Positions 44,235-53,196 of a stretch of 64,000 nt of DNA are shown here, in pieces. A program made the translations under genes and the position numbers. The stretch is from Deltaproteobacteria bacterium (GTDB lineage: Bacteria > Myxococcota > JACRCW01), in contig JACRCW010000109.1 of assembly GCA_016218805.1 (NCBI GenBank), forward strand, positions 1-64,000. The letters are read 5' to 3'. Under the pieces are notes generated by a model. It made no database searches. It was given only the letters and a program-made list of their open reading frames with translations, and was not told the origin of the DNA. Every line of letters begins with the position of its first letter. Position 1 is the stretch's first letter.

Positions 44235-45027
44235 GGCCGTGGAACCGAAGCTAACCACACCGTCCCCCCTGCTGTCCCGCACGCCGTGCACCTACAAGGT
44301 CGTACTCGCGTACGACGGGGCGGCGTTCCACGGGGTCATCCGCCAGCCGGGCCTGCGCACGGTGGGCGAGGAGTTCCAGCGCGCCCTGGAGGACGCCGCG
44401 GGCCAGCGCGCGGTGGCGCTGTGCTACGCCGCGCGCACGGACACCGGCGTCCACGCGCTGGGCCAGGTGGCGTCCTTCCGCCTGGGAGAACCCGTGCCCG
44501 TCCATGATCTCCTCCCGCGTGTGCGCGCGCGCCTGCCCCCGGACATACGACTGCGCGGGGCAGAGGAAGTTCCCCGTTCATTCCACGCGCGCGCTTCGGC
44601 GGTGGAGAAGCTGTACCGCTACCGGTTTGCGCGCGGGGCGGTGCCGCCGGGCGTGGCGCGGCGCGCGTGGGTGGTGGCGCCGGCCCTGGACCTTGGCGTG
44701 ATGGCCCAGTTGGCGCGCGGCCTCACCGGCACGCATGACTTCACCGCGCTGTCGCATCCGCGCTCGTCCGGCGGGACGGTGAAGACGGTGCGCTGCATCC
44801 GGCTGCGGCGGCGGGCTACGGCCTGGGGCGAAGTGATCCTGGTGGACGTGGTGGGCGACGGGTTCCTGCGCCAGATGGTGCGCCGCATGGCGGCGACGCT
44901 GGCGTTGTGCGGGTCCGGGTGGTTTCCCGTGGAGCACGTGCTCAGCACACTGGCGGGCGCGCAGCGGCGCGGCCTGGGCCCCGCGGCGCCGCCGCAGGGA
45001 CTCACGCTGGTGCGCGTGACCTATTGA
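44233..45027 (+). CDS. truA: tRNA pseudouridine(38-40) synthase TruA
   Basis: TruA makes pseudouridine at positions 38-40 of the anticodon arm. The 264-aa protein has YDGAAFHG near the start, the catalytic Asp in ARTDTGVHALGQVASF, KLYRYRF and FLRQMVRRM. The N-terminus before YKVVLAYDG is about 20 residues longer than usual. Starts at 44233 and 44212 are in frame; each ATG lies in a palindromic CATG that is also a possible start of the divergent AgmX-like gene. The promoter must therefore lie inside that gene. Confidence 0.93.
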   Translation: MAVEPKLTTPSPLLSRTPCTYKVVLAYDGAAFHGVIRQPGLRTVGEEFQRALEDAAGQRAVALCYAARTDTGVHALGQVASFRLGEPVPVHDLLPRVRARLPPDIRLRGAEEVPRSFHARASAVEKLYRYRFARGAVPPGVARRAWVVAPALDLGVMAQLARGLTGTHDFTALSHPRSSGGTVKTVRCIRLRRRATAWGEVILVDVVGDGFLRQMVRRMAATLALCGSGWFPVEHVLSTLAGAQRRGLGPAAPPQGLTLVRVTY

Positions 45028-45203
45028 GGCGGGATGCTGCGCTGGTCCGCCGGGGGACGGACGTGCAACAGGCGTGCGGCGCGGTTGACCAGGCTGTCGT
45101 GCCGCTCGGGCACGCGCGCCTCCTCGTAAAAACGCCAAAAGGGGAGGCTCAGCGGGTCGTGGCGGGCGACGGCGTCGTCCCAGCGGAGCGGTTTTGTGTT
45201 CAT
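45021..45203 (-). CDS. Small protein of 60 residues, unknown function
   Basis: A short gene with a very good ribosome-binding site (GGAGGA, five bases before the ATG at 45203). The product is MNTKPLRWDDAVAR followed by a Trp/Phe/Arg-rich stretch (LPFWRFYEE), and it has no membrane segment. Codon use matches neighbouring genes. It overlaps the end of the convergent truA by seven bases. No family is recognised. Confidence 0.6.
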   Translation of the reverse strand: MNTKPLRWDDAVARHDPLSLPFWRFYEEARVPERHDSLVNRAARLLHVRPPADQRSIPPQ

Positions 45204-45285
45204 GGCGTCCTCCGGTGGGCTCCAGGCGGAGCCGGCCACCACCGTACGGCGCCACCGGCGCACCTCCAAGAAAACGGCCCGCGGA

Positions 45286-46173
45286 TCAGGTCACCACGCG
45301 GTTCCGCCCGCCCTGCTTGGCAGCGTACAGCTTCTCGTCGGCCGCCTTGATGAAGCTGAAGGGCTCCTTGTGCACGTCACCCATCTGGGACACGCCCATG
45401 CTGGTGGTCACCGGCATCAGGTTGTCCTCAAACTTGAACTCCGTGGTCTCCACCGTGTGCCGGATCTTGTCCGCAAACGTGGCGCCGCGCTCCAGCGTGG
45501 TGTCCGGCAGCACAATGGCGAACTCCTCGCCGCCGTAACGGGCAAAGCACTCCTCCTTGCGCACCTTCTTCATCACCTCGCCGGCCAGCTTCTTGAGCAC
45601 AAAGTCCCCGGCCAGGTGACCAAACTCGTCGTTGACGCGCTTGAAGTGGTCCAGGTCAAACATGATGAGCGTGAGCGGCCGCTGGTAGCGGCTGCAGCGC
45701 GCCATCTCGCGCTCCAGGAATTCCAGGAAATAGCGCTTGTTGTAGATCTGGGTGAGACCGTCCTTGATGGTGAGGCTGTAGATTTCCTCGTGGTACTGCG
45801 CCTCCACGTCGCCGCCGATGAGGAACTTGAAGATGGCGCCGCCCACCTTGATGAGGTCACCGCTGCGCAGCTTCTCGCGCTTGATCTCCAGGTCATTCAC
45901 AAACGTCCCGTTGGTGGACCCCTGGTCCTCCACAAACACGCCGGACTGACTGGTGAAGATCTTGGCGTGCGAGCGCGACACGTTATCCATGTCACAGATG
46001 ATGTCATTGTCCGGGCCGCGGCCGATGGTGACCTGCAGCTTGTCCAGCGGGTAGCGCTTGCCCAGCTCCTTGCCGTAAATGACGACGAGGCAGCCCTGCC
46101 CCTCCTTGGCGGCGCCGGGCACGCGGGCCACCTGGCTGACGCGTGTCTTCTCTTCCCGCGTGATGGACGACAA
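45286..46173 (-). CDS. FHA-GGDEF diguanylate cyclase
   Basis: The 295-aa protein joins a phosphothreonine-binding FHA domain (about 28-115: TIGRGPDNDI, VSRSHAKIF, GSTNGTFVND) to a GGDEF domain (about 135-290) that makes c-di-GMP. The active-site loop is intact: RYGGEEFA, with FDLDHFKRVNDEFGH upstream. The inhibitory site is altered (RKEE where RxxD is expected), so product inhibition may be weak. The start is a TTG at 46173, chosen because AGGAG sits six bases upstream and no ATG precedes the FHA domain. It lies next to a PP2C phosphatase gene on the same strand, about 106 bases downstream of the phosphatase stop. Confidence 0.94.
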   Translation of the reverse strand: MSSITREEKTRVSQVARVPGAAKEGQGCLVVIYGKELGKRYPLDKLQVTIGRGPDNDIICDMDNVSRSHAKIFTSQSGVFVEDQGSTNGTFVNDLEIKREKLRSGDLIKVGGAIFKFLIGGDVEAQYHEEIYSLTIKDGLTQIYNKRYFLEFLEREMARCSRYQRPLTLIMFDLDHFKRVNDEFGHLAGDFVLKKLAGEVMKKVRKEECFARYGGEEFAIVLPDTTLERGATFADKIRHTVETTEFKFEDNLMPVTTSMGVSQMGDVHKEPFSFIKAADEKLYAAKQGGRNRVVT

Positions 46174-46279
46174 ACGCGCTCCTGGGTCCGGCTGCTCTCC
46201 GCAGTCTTACCAACTGCGCACGCTCCTCAAAAGTATGTGGCCGCGGTGATCCGGGGTCCCACCCGCACCCACCGCCGGC

Positions 46280-47566
46280 TCACTCCATGTCCACTTCCAG
46301 GAACGGGACCGCCTGGGCCTGTTCCAGCTCGCTCTTGGCGCCCTGCAGCTGCTCGTTGGTCTCGCGCAGGCGGTGGCTGAGCACCTGCACAAAGCTCCAC
46401 AGCAGCTTCACGGCCAGCACCGGCTCCTTGCGGATGAGCGCGTAGAACTGCTTGCGGCCAATGACCAGCACGCGCGTGTTCTCGCGCGCGGTGACGGTGG
46501 CGGAGCGCGGGGACTGGTCCACCAGCGCCATCTCGCCAAAGTGTACGCCGGGGTGCAGTTCCACAATCTCCTGGCCGCCCTTGCTGACCACCACGCGGCC
46601 GGACAGGATGATGAACAACTCCTCGCCCTCCTGGCCCTCCTTCACCACCGGCGTGCCGGCGTCATACACCTGCAGGTAGGTGATGTTCAGCACCTTCACC
46701 AGCTCCTGGTAGGTGAGGTGGCGGAACAGCGGGATCTTCTTGAGCGTCTCCAGCTTGAGGTTGACTTCCTCGGCGCGCGCCGCCTCCTGGGGCTGCTCGC
46801 CGCCCTCGGCCAGGGCGCGGATGATGATGGCGGTGATGTTGTCCTTGCCGCCGCGGTTGTTGGCCAGGTCCACCAGCTGGCCCGGCAGCGCCTCCGCGTC
46901 ACGCGCGCCCAGCAGCTTGCCCAGCTCGTCATTGTCCTCGGTGTAGCCGTGCAGGCCGTCTGAGCACAGCAGGTAGGTGTCACCGGGCAGCACGTCAAAG
47001 AACAGCGTGTCCACCTGCACGGAGGGCTGGATGCCCACCGCGCGCGTGATGACGTTGTTGTACGGGGAGCGGCGCGCCTCCTCCTTGGTCATCTTCCCGC
47101 GCTTGATCATCTCCGTGACGTACGAATGGTCCTCCGACATCTGGTGCAGCTTGTCACCGCGCTGCATGTACAGGCGGCTGTCCCCCACGTGGCCCATGAC
47201 GGCGTGGTCCCCCACCATCACCACCATGACCAGCGTGGTGCCCATGCCGGCCTTGCCGGACTCCTTCTGGGACATGTCGTGGATCTCAGCGCACGCCTTC
47301 TGCACGCTCTTTTCCACCAGGCCAATGACCTTCTCCCGCGTGGTGGGGGTGTCCTTGGCCTTGAGGTCCTCCAGCAGCGTCTTGTTCCGGGCCACCTCCG
47401 CCTTCACCACCTCCACCGCCTTGGCGGACGCAACCTCGCCGGCCGCGTGGCCACCCATGCCGTCACACACCATGTACAGCCCGAGGGACGGCTCCATGTA
47501 GAACGCGTCTTCGTTGTGGTTCCGCTTCCGCCCGACGTCCGACTTGGCCCAACCTTCCACGCGCAT
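46280..47566 (-). CDS. PP2C phosphatase fused to a cyclic-nucleotide-binding domain
   Basis: A 428-aa two-domain protein. The N-terminal PP2C Ser/Thr phosphatase (about 1-250) has all metal motifs: RNHNEDAF, CDGMGGHAAGE, GHVGDSRLYM, LCSDGLHGY and GGKDNIT. The C-terminal domain (about 275-395) is a cyclic-nucleotide-binding fold with the phosphate cassette FGEMALVDQSPRSATV. A nucleotide signal could thus control dephosphorylation. The ATG at 47566 has GAGGA five bases upstream; a TTG at 47584 is in frame. The downstream FHA-GGDEF gene suggests they act on the same phosphothreonine signals. Confidence 0.95.
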   Translation of the reverse strand: MRVEGWAKSDVGRKRNHNEDAFYMEPSLGLYMVCDGMGGHAAGEVASAKAVEVVKAEVARNKTLLEDLKAKDTPTTREKVIGLVEKSVQKACAEIHDMSQKESGKAGMGTTLVMVVMVGDHAVMGHVGDSRLYMQRGDKLHQMSEDHSYVTEMIKRGKMTKEEARRSPYNNVITRAVGIQPSVQVDTLFFDVLPGDTYLLCSDGLHGYTEDNDELGKLLGARDAEALPGQLVDLANNRGGKDNITAIIIRALAEGGEQPQEAARAEEVNLKLETLKKIPLFRHLTYQELVKVLNITYLQVYDAGTPVVKEGQEGEELFIILSGRVVVSKGGQEIVELHPGVHFGEMALVDQSPRSATVTARENTRVLVIGRKQFYALIRKEPVLAVKLLWSFVQVLSHRLRETNEQLQGAKSELEQAQAVPFLEVDME

Positions 47567-47837
47567 GGTGTCCTCGTGCTTCAACAGGCGCGGCCCGGGT
47601 GGGGAACGCGCAAAGGCGGCTCCGGTAGCAGAAGTGCGCCCGGCCCCGCAAAGCCGTGCGCCACGCTATGGCCACCGGGGCGGGCCGCCGCAACCCGCCC
47701 AACGACCGTGGGTTCCTGTCGCACCACCCTGTGCGCGCAGGTGGGACAGGGATTCCAGGAACTTGACGGAGCGCCGCCGTGCTGGTCCAAGGACGTCGTT
47801 AACCCCGTCACGGCGCCCGAGGCGCGCGAGGTCTCCG

Positions 47838-48839
47838 GTGGCCCTGCCCCGCAAGAAGCTCGGCGAAATCCTGCTGGAACTGGGGCTCATTGACACCGAC
47901 CAGCTCAACAGCGCGCTGGCGCACCAGCGGCAGTGGGGCATGCGGCTGGGCCAGGCGCTGGTGGTCAAGGGGTTCATCACTGAAGGTCAGCTGGTGCACG
48001 TGCTCAGCCGCTCGCTGGGCATCCCGCTGGTGGACCTGTCCACCGTGCAGCCGGACAAGGACGCAATCAAGCTGGTGCCGCCGGAGAAGTGCGAGGCCCA
48101 GGAGATCCTGCCCATCTCCCTGGAAGGCCAGAAGGGCCGCCGCGTGCTGGTGCTGGCCATGGCGGACCCGCTCAACTTTGCGGTGCAGGAGGAGATTGGG
48201 TTCACCACCGGGTGCAAGGTCAAACCGGTCATCGCGTCGTACACGTCGCTGGGGCAGGCCATCCGCAACTGGGTGCGCGGGGACCGCCGCGTCGTTATCC
48301 AGCCGTTGATGCTGCAGCGCCCGTCCCAGGAACAGGCTCAGGCGCCCTCCGCCCCCGACGAGGAGCCCATGGTCATGGTGGCCCGCGGCGGGCTGGAGGA
48401 GCGCGTGGTCACCAGCGGGCAGGCACCCGTGCGGGTGACACCGTCGTCACCGCTGCCGCTGCCGCCGCTGCCCGCGGCGCCGCCACCGGCGCCAGCACCC
48501 GCCGGGTCGCCCTACGGGCCCGCCGCGTCCGGCCAGTGGCCCACCACGCCGCATCCCGGCTACCCGCCCGCTGCGCCAACCTACGCCTACCCGCCGGCAC
48601 CCGGTCCCGCGGCGGCGGCGCCCACCCGCCCTCCCGTCCCGGGCTGGCCGGCGCAGCCCTCCCAGGTCCCCGCACCGGCGCCCCCGCCGCCCGCGCCCGC
48701 GCCGGCGTCCGTTCCTCCCGGAGCGCTCAATGACCCGGTGGAGGAGCTGGAGAAGAAGTTCTGGGCCCTGATGCGCATCCTGGCGCGCAAGGGCATCATC
48801 ACCAAGGACGAGTTCCTCAAGGAGCTCGGGCTCAACTGA
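47838..48839 (+). CDS. MshEN-domain protein, likely c-di-GMP effector
   Basis: A 333-aa protein with an MshEN (GspE N-terminal) domain at residues 1-150 and no ATPase part. MshEN domains bind c-di-GMP through two 24-residue motifs five residues apart. Here [17 protein letters not shown]... and [17 protein letters not shown]... fit both motifs with a five-residue spacer. A Pro/Ala-rich linker of about 120 residues and a short C-terminal helix pair ([18 protein letters not shown]) follow. The GTG at 47838 has GAGGT upstream. It is divergent from the PP2C gene, and the FHA-GGDEF gene nearby could supply its ligand. Confidence 0.85.
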   Translation: MALPRKKLGEILLELGLIDTDQLNSALAHQRQWGMRLGQALVVKGFITEGQLVHVLSRSLGIPLVDLSTVQPDKDAIKLVPPEKCEAQEILPISLEGQKGRRVLVLAMADPLNFAVQEEIGFTTGCKVKPVIASYTSLGQAIRNWVRGDRRVVIQPLMLQRPSQEQAQAPSAPDEEPMVMVARGGLEERVVTSGQAPVRVTPSSPLPLPPLPAAPPPAPAPAGSPYGPAASGQWPTTPHPGYPPAAPTYAYPPAPGPAAAAPTRPPVPGWPAQPSQVPAPAPPPPAPAPASVPPGALNDPVEELEKKFWALMRILARKGIITKDEFLKELGLN

Positions 48840-48849
48840 GGAGTGTTCC

Positions 48850-49806
48850 ATGGGCATGGCGACGGGCGACGCGGGGATTCCCCGGGACCTGGAGGCGGCA
48901 ATCCTGCGCCTGAAGAAGGAGCGCAACGCCATCCTGCTGGCCCATTATTACCAGGAGGGTGACATCCAGGAGCTGGCGGATGTCGTCGGGGATTCGCTGC
49001 AATTGAGCCGGGCGGCGCAGAAGGCGGACAAGGACGTCATTGTCTTCTGCGGCGTGCACTTCATGGCGGAGACCGCCAAGATCCTGAACCCCACGCGCAA
49101 GGTGGTGGTCCCGGACCTGGAGGCCGGCTGCAGCCTGGCGGATGGCTGCCCCGCCCCCGCGTTCAAGGCGTTTGTTGCCAAGCACCCCGGCGCCGCGGTG
49201 GTCAGCTACATCAACTGCTCCGCTGAGGTGAAGGCGCTCTCCGACGTCATCTGCACGTCGTCCAACGCGGAGAAGATTGTGCGGGCCATGCCCCAAGACA
49301 AACCGGTGATCTTTGCACCGGACCGGCACCTGGGGCGGTGGGTGCAGAAGAAGACGGGCCGGGAGCTGGTGCTGTGGGACGGCGCCTGCATTGTCCACGA
49401 GCAGTTCAGCGAGAAGGCCCTGGTGCGCCTGCTCACCCGCCACCCGGAGGCGCAGGTGCTGGCGCATCCCGAGTGCGACGAGAGTGTGCTCAAGCACGCG
49501 CACTACGTGGGTTCCACGACGGGCATCATTGAGGCGGCGGAACGCAGCCCGGCGCAGGTACTCATCATTGCCACCGAGGACGGCGTGTTCCACCAGATCA
49601 AGAAGCGGGTGCCCAACAAGGAGCTCATCCAGGCGCCCGGCCAGGACGAGAGTTGCGCGTGCAACCAGTGCCCGCACATGCGGCGCAACACGATGGAAAA
49701 GCTGTACCTGTGCCTGCGCGATCTCCAGCCGGAGCTGATGCTCGACGAGGACCTGCGCAAGCGCGCGCTCAAGCCCATGGAGCGCATGCTGGAACTGTCC
49801 GCGTGA
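48850..49806 (+). CDS. nadA: Quinolinate synthase NadA
   Basis: NadA condenses iminoaspartate (from NadB, gene at 37340) with dihydroxyacetone phosphate to quinolinate for NAD synthesis. The 318-aa enzyme has the three Cys ligands of its 4Fe-4S cluster in EAGCSLAD (about 94), GACIVHE and [10 protein letters not shown], plus [14 protein letters not shown] at the start and [14 protein letters not shown] lies six bases upstream of the ATG. The gene begins ten bases after the MshEN gene, so the two may be cotranscribed; thiD follows after 47 bases. Confidence 0.97.
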   Translation: MGMATGDAGIPRDLEAAILRLKKERNAILLAHYYQEGDIQELADVVGDSLQLSRAAQKADKDVIVFCGVHFMAETAKILNPTRKVVVPDLEAGCSLADGCPAPAFKAFVAKHPGAAVVSYINCSAEVKALSDVICTSSNAEKIVRAMPQDKPVIFAPDRHLGRWVQKKTGRELVLWDGACIVHEQFSEKALVRLLTRHPEAQVLAHPECDESVLKHAHYVGSTTGIIEAAERSPAQVLIIATEDGVFHQIKKRVPNKELIQAPGQDESCACNQCPHMRRNTMEKLYLCLRDLQPELMLDEDLRKRALKPMERMLELSA

Positions 49807-49853
49807 ACCGGTTTCTGGCGGGTGCTGCCCTCCCGCGAATAGACTGACCCGCC

Positions 49854-50642
49854 ATGGTGGCGTGGGCACTTTCCATTGCAGGGAGCGATCCTTCCGGAGG
49901 CGCCGGCATCCAGGCGGACCTCAAGGCGTTCCACGCCCGCGGGACGTGGGGCTGCGCCGTCCCCACGCTGCTCACCGTGCAGAACCCGTCCGGAGTGCGT
50001 GACGTGCACCCGGTGGCCCCGGAACTGGTGGAGGCGCAGGCGGAGGCCGTGCTGGAGGAGATCCTCCCCGGCGCGGTGAAGACGGGCACGCTGCACAACG
50101 CCGCCATGGTGCGCGCGGTCTCCCGCGTGCTGGCCACCCGCCCGCAGGTCCCGTACGTGCTGGACCCCATCATCCTCAGCGGCACCGGCCGGCGCATGCT
50201 GGATGACCACGGCGTGTGGGCCATGACGGAGCTGCTGCTCCCGCGCTGCACGCTCATCACACCCAATGCGCAGGAGGCGTCCGTGCTCACCCGCCGCCCC
50301 GTGCGTGACGAGTCCGAGGCGCGCGAAGCAGCGCTGGCCCTGCAGGCCTTGGGCGCACGCGCCGTGCTGGTCAAAGGCGGCCATTTGGGTGATGCGGATG
50401 CGGTGGACGTGCTGTTTGACGGCGCGAAGTTTGAGACCTTCACGCACCCGCGGCTGGACGTGGCGCGCGTGCACGGCAGCGGTTGCCTGCTGTCCGCCGT
50501 CATCACCGCGGAGCTGGCCAAAGGCGCCACGCTGGCCGCCGCCGTGCGGGCCGCCAAGCGCCTGCTGGCGCGCGCGCTGGAGCGCGGTCACCGGTTGGCC
50601 TCCGGCGTGCTGCTGCCGGACCCGCACGCACTGGCGGATTGA
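49854..50642 (+). CDS. thiD: Hydroxymethylpyrimidine/phosphomethylpyrimidine kinase ThiD
   Basis: ThiD phosphorylates HMP and HMP-phosphate to the pyrophosphate used in thiamine synthesis. The 262-aa ribokinase-fold protein has AGSDPSGGAGIQADLKAF, VLDPIILSGTG, LITPNAQEA, VLVKGGHL and the active-site VHGSGCLLSAVI. No other thiamine genes and no THI-box sequence were seen upstream. It follows nadA closely. Confidence 0.95.
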   Translation: MVAWALSIAGSDPSGGAGIQADLKAFHARGTWGCAVPTLLTVQNPSGVRDVHPVAPELVEAQAEAVLEEILPGAVKTGTLHNAAMVRAVSRVLATRPQVPYVLDPIILSGTGRRMLDDHGVWAMTELLLPRCTLITPNAQEASVLTRRPVRDESEAREAALALQALGARAVLVKGGHLGDADAVDVLFDGAKFETFTHPRLDVARVHGSGCLLSAVITAELAKGATLAAAVRAAKRLLARALERGHRLASGVLLPDPHALAD

Positions 50643-50738
50643 CGTCCCGGGTCCGGCCGGCGTGGCCGCCCGCACTCAGGCATGCTGCGTGACGGCGGGT
50701 CCTGCCCTTGAAGGCTGAAGGTCCCACCAGGAGGCGCC

Positions 50739-51782
50739 ATGAAGCTGGACGCAGTTCCCGAAGGGCTCGTCGAGACGGTGGCCAGCCTGCTGGGCGTGGT
50801 GCCCTCTCCTGTCATCCGGCTGCTGTGGAGCACGGTGCTGCCCCGCATGGTGGTGCCGGCCATGCGCCTGGGTGTGTTTGAGGCCATTGCGCAGGACAAG
50901 CATGATCCAGAGGACATTGCCCGCGCTTGCGATTGTCACCCCGAGGGCATGGCCATGCTGCTGGCCGGGCTCAACGGCTTTGGCTTTCTCAAGCGCCGGG
51001 GCGGCCGGTACTTCCTGGCGCGGGATACGGCGCGGTGGATCGTCGCCAGTTCGCCGTCATCCGTGCGCGCGGCCATGGAGTTCTCCCCCGTGCTTGACGA
51101 GATGATGGCGGGGATGGAGGACGCCATCCGCACCGGGCAGCGGAAGAACATGCATGAGACGCCGCACAGCCCGCAGTTCTGGAAGGGTTATCTGGAGGGA
51201 CTGGGCGCGGTGGCGCGCATCACGGGCCGCGAGATTGCCGCGCGGCTGCGGGTGGGCAGTCCCAAGCGCATTCTTGACGTGGGCGGCGGTCACGGCTGTT
51301 ACAGCGTGGCCTTCTGCACGCGTTTTCCAGACGCCACGGCGGAGGTTCTGGACCTGCCGCCCGCGGCCGAGGCCGGCCGCGCGATTGTGTCGCGCCTGGG
51401 CTTCAGTGACCGCGTAGGCTTCCGCGAAGGCGACCTGCGCACCACGCCCTGGGGCGACGGTCACGACGTCATCCTGCTGTTCAACGTGATGCACAACCTT
51501 CCCGAAGCGCTGGCGCAGGAAGCGGTGCACCGCGCGTACAGTGCGCTTGCTCCCGGCGGGAGCTTGGTGATTCTTGACGGGGATCACGCCGGCAAGAGCG
51601 GGGACCTCAATGCCGCGGAGGGTTTTGGCGAGCTGTTCTTCTACGCCATCAGTTCCTCCAAGACCTGGCCGGAGCCGACGCTGCGCGCGTGGCTGAAAGC
51701 GGCGCATTTCAAGGAGGCGCGCAAGCTCCGCCTGTTCACGTTTCCCAACATGCTGTTGTTGCATGCGCGCAAGGGCGCGTGA
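50739..51782 (+). CDS. O-methyltransferase-type SAM-dependent methyltransferase
   Basis: The 347-aa protein has an N-terminal winged-helix dimerisation domain (GVFEAIAQDKHDPEDIARAC, GFLKRRGGRYFLA) and a C-terminal methyltransferase domain with RILDVGGGHGCYSVAF, AEVLDLPPAA, REGDLRTTPWG and LLFNVMHNLP. This is the layout of PF00891-type enzymes in plants and in bacterial natural-product pathways. No pathway genes are adjacent, so the acceptor is unknown. AGGAGG is five bases upstream of the ATG. Confidence 0.88.
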   Translation: MKLDAVPEGLVETVASLLGVVPSPVIRLLWSTVLPRMVVPAMRLGVFEAIAQDKHDPEDIARACDCHPEGMAMLLAGLNGFGFLKRRGGRYFLARDTARWIVASSPSSVRAAMEFSPVLDEMMAGMEDAIRTGQRKNMHETPHSPQFWKGYLEGLGAVARITGREIAARLRVGSPKRILDVGGGHGCYSVAFCTRFPDATAEVLDLPPAAEAGRAIVSRLGFSDRVGFREGDLRTTPWGDGHDVILLFNVMHNLPEALAQEAVHRAYSALAPGGSLVILDGDHAGKSGDLNAAEGFGELFFYAISSSKTWPEPTLRAWLKAAHFKEARKLRLFTFPNMLLLHARKGA

Positions 51783-51945
51783 CTGGCGGCGCTGCTGTGC
51801 TCACGCGTGCTGACGCGGTTTGCCACCACCCGCCCCATCCTGGTCGCCCGCGCTCCACCGCCAGCACCTCGTGCGTCTCGGTCACCATGCGCGGCGCGTC
51901 CGGATGGCGGCGGACCTGGATGACGTCCCCGGCGCGGCGGACCAC
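51736..51945 (-). CDS. Possible small protein downstream of a metalloprotease gene
   Basis: A 69-codon open frame starting with GTG 13 bases after the stop of the metzincin gene on the same strand. The first 36 codons have the strong G/C bias at third positions seen in real genes here (VRRAGDVIQVRRHPDAPRMV); the rest does not and overlaps the end of the convergent methyltransferase gene. It may be a genuine short gene, a gene broken near its 3' part, or a chance frame. Confidence 0.3.
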   Translation of the reverse strand: MVRRAGDVIQVRRHPDAPRMVTETHEVLAVERGRPGWGGWWQTASARVSTAAPPVTRPCAHATTACWET

Positions 51946-51958
51946 ATTGGAGCCGCGC

Positions 51959-53098
51959 CTACCTGAGAAACGGACTGCGGTGCGCCACCACGCGCTGCAT
52001 GGGGGTCAGCGCAAGTGACGTTGCCACCGGGTCACGGTGCATCAGGTTCACGCGCGCGGAGGCATCATCCTCCGGCGTGTCCGGCAGCGGGTCCACCACG
52101 AACGAGCCGTCCGACGCGGACGCCTCCACCGGGTGGAACAGCCCCAGCGCGTGACCCAGTTCGTGCGCCAGGAGCAGTCCGGTGCGTTCGTGCGCCTGCA
52201 CGTTGTCCGCGCGCCAGTCAGCCCGGATGAGCACCAGCGAGGCCACCGTTCCCATCCCCGCCGCCAGCGGGAGGCTGGTGACCATGGACGGGACTTCCGT
52301 TTCTCCCGTGCCGGGAGTGCTCACGGCCAGACGCTCCAGCACCACGACGTCCACCGCGGTCCCTTCCGGCAGCGTTGCGGCAAGGTCCTCCAACTGCGCC
52401 GACCGCAGCGACGGCAAGGGGAGGACCAACTCCGACCTGCTGGAGGTCACCCGCGCGAAGCGCAGCACAATCCCCGCTTGCGCCCACACCCCGCGCGCGT
52501 GGTCCAGCGTGCGCAACAGCCACGGGTGCGTGACGTCGTTGTCGTCCGGCAGACCGGTTGCCTGGTGGAGGTGCAAGCGCACGTCCAGCACGCGGTCACG
52601 CGCGGGGGGAGCGGCGGCAAACACGGCCTGCACATCCAGCACTCCGGACCATGGCGTCACGCCGCCGTCGTCAGGCACGTGCTCCACGCGGAAGGTCAGC
52701 ACGTGCTTGCCCGCGGGGAAGTCCGCCGCGGGCCCATCAGGACAGCCAAACGCCACGGCGCCCCACCCCGGTCTGGTCCGGCAAGGCCCCCACAACCCCA
52801 GCCCCGTCCCGGCGGACCATTCCATTTCTGCCAGCGTCACGGCGCGTCCCGCATCCGCGGTTGCCAGCACGCCACCCCGCGTGTCCCAGCTGCCCAGCGC
52901 AATGCGTGTATCCCGGGGCGCACCGGAAACGTGCACCAGTGCGGCCGTTGCGTCGTCGGGAACCGCCACCGCCACGGTGGCTCCTCCGTCAGAGACCTGC
53001 ACCGCGGTATGCACGGGAGCGGGGCCCGCGTCCGGGCCGGGCGGCGCGGGACAGGCCGCCGCGGCAAGAGACAGCGCAAGGACGACCGGCCGCAGCAC
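51959..53098 (-). CDS. Secreted metzincin-type zinc metalloprotease (putative lipoprotein)
   Basis: The 379-aa protein starts with a short signal (LALSLAAAAC, possibly lipidated) and a Pro-rich linker. A beta-rich part of about 150 residues precedes the catalytic domain. The zinc site LLAHELGHALGLFHP near residue 312 is a full HExxHxxGxxH motif, and NLMHRD provides the Met-turn. It should act outside the cytoplasm. The GTG start at 53098 is supported by AGGAGG three to four bases upstream. It is divergent from the acidic membrane protein gene at 53197. Confidence 0.85.
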   Translation of the reverse strand: MLRPVVLALSLAAAACPAPPGPDAGPAPVHTAVQVSDGGATVAVAVPDDATAALVHVSGAPRDTRIALGSWDTRGGVLATADAGRAVTLAEMEWSAGTGLGLWGPCRTRPGWGAVAFGCPDGPAADFPAGKHVLTFRVEHVPDDGGVTPWSGVLDVQAVFAAAPPARDRVLDVRLHLHQATGLPDDNDVTHPWLLRTLDHARGVWAQAGIVLRFARVTSSRSELVLPLPSLRSAQLEDLAATLPEGTAVDVVVLERLAVSTPGTGETEVPSMVTSLPLAAGMGTVASLVLIRADWRADNVQAHERTGLLLAHELGHALGLFHPVEASASDGSFVVDPLPDTPEDDASARVNLMHRDPVATSLALTPMQRVVAHRSPFLR

Positions 53099-53196
53099 GT
53101 TCCTCCTGTGGCACGCGCCGCGTGGGGCGCGCCAGCACAGCGCGTCGTCGCCTGGCGCTTGCGCAAACAGCGGTGCTCTCGTACCCGGGTTGTTAC

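Noticed and set aside
47514..47837. Upstream in-frame extension of the MshEN gene
   Set aside because: It overlaps the PP2C start and its product has no similarity; the MshEN motif begins right after the GTG at 47838.
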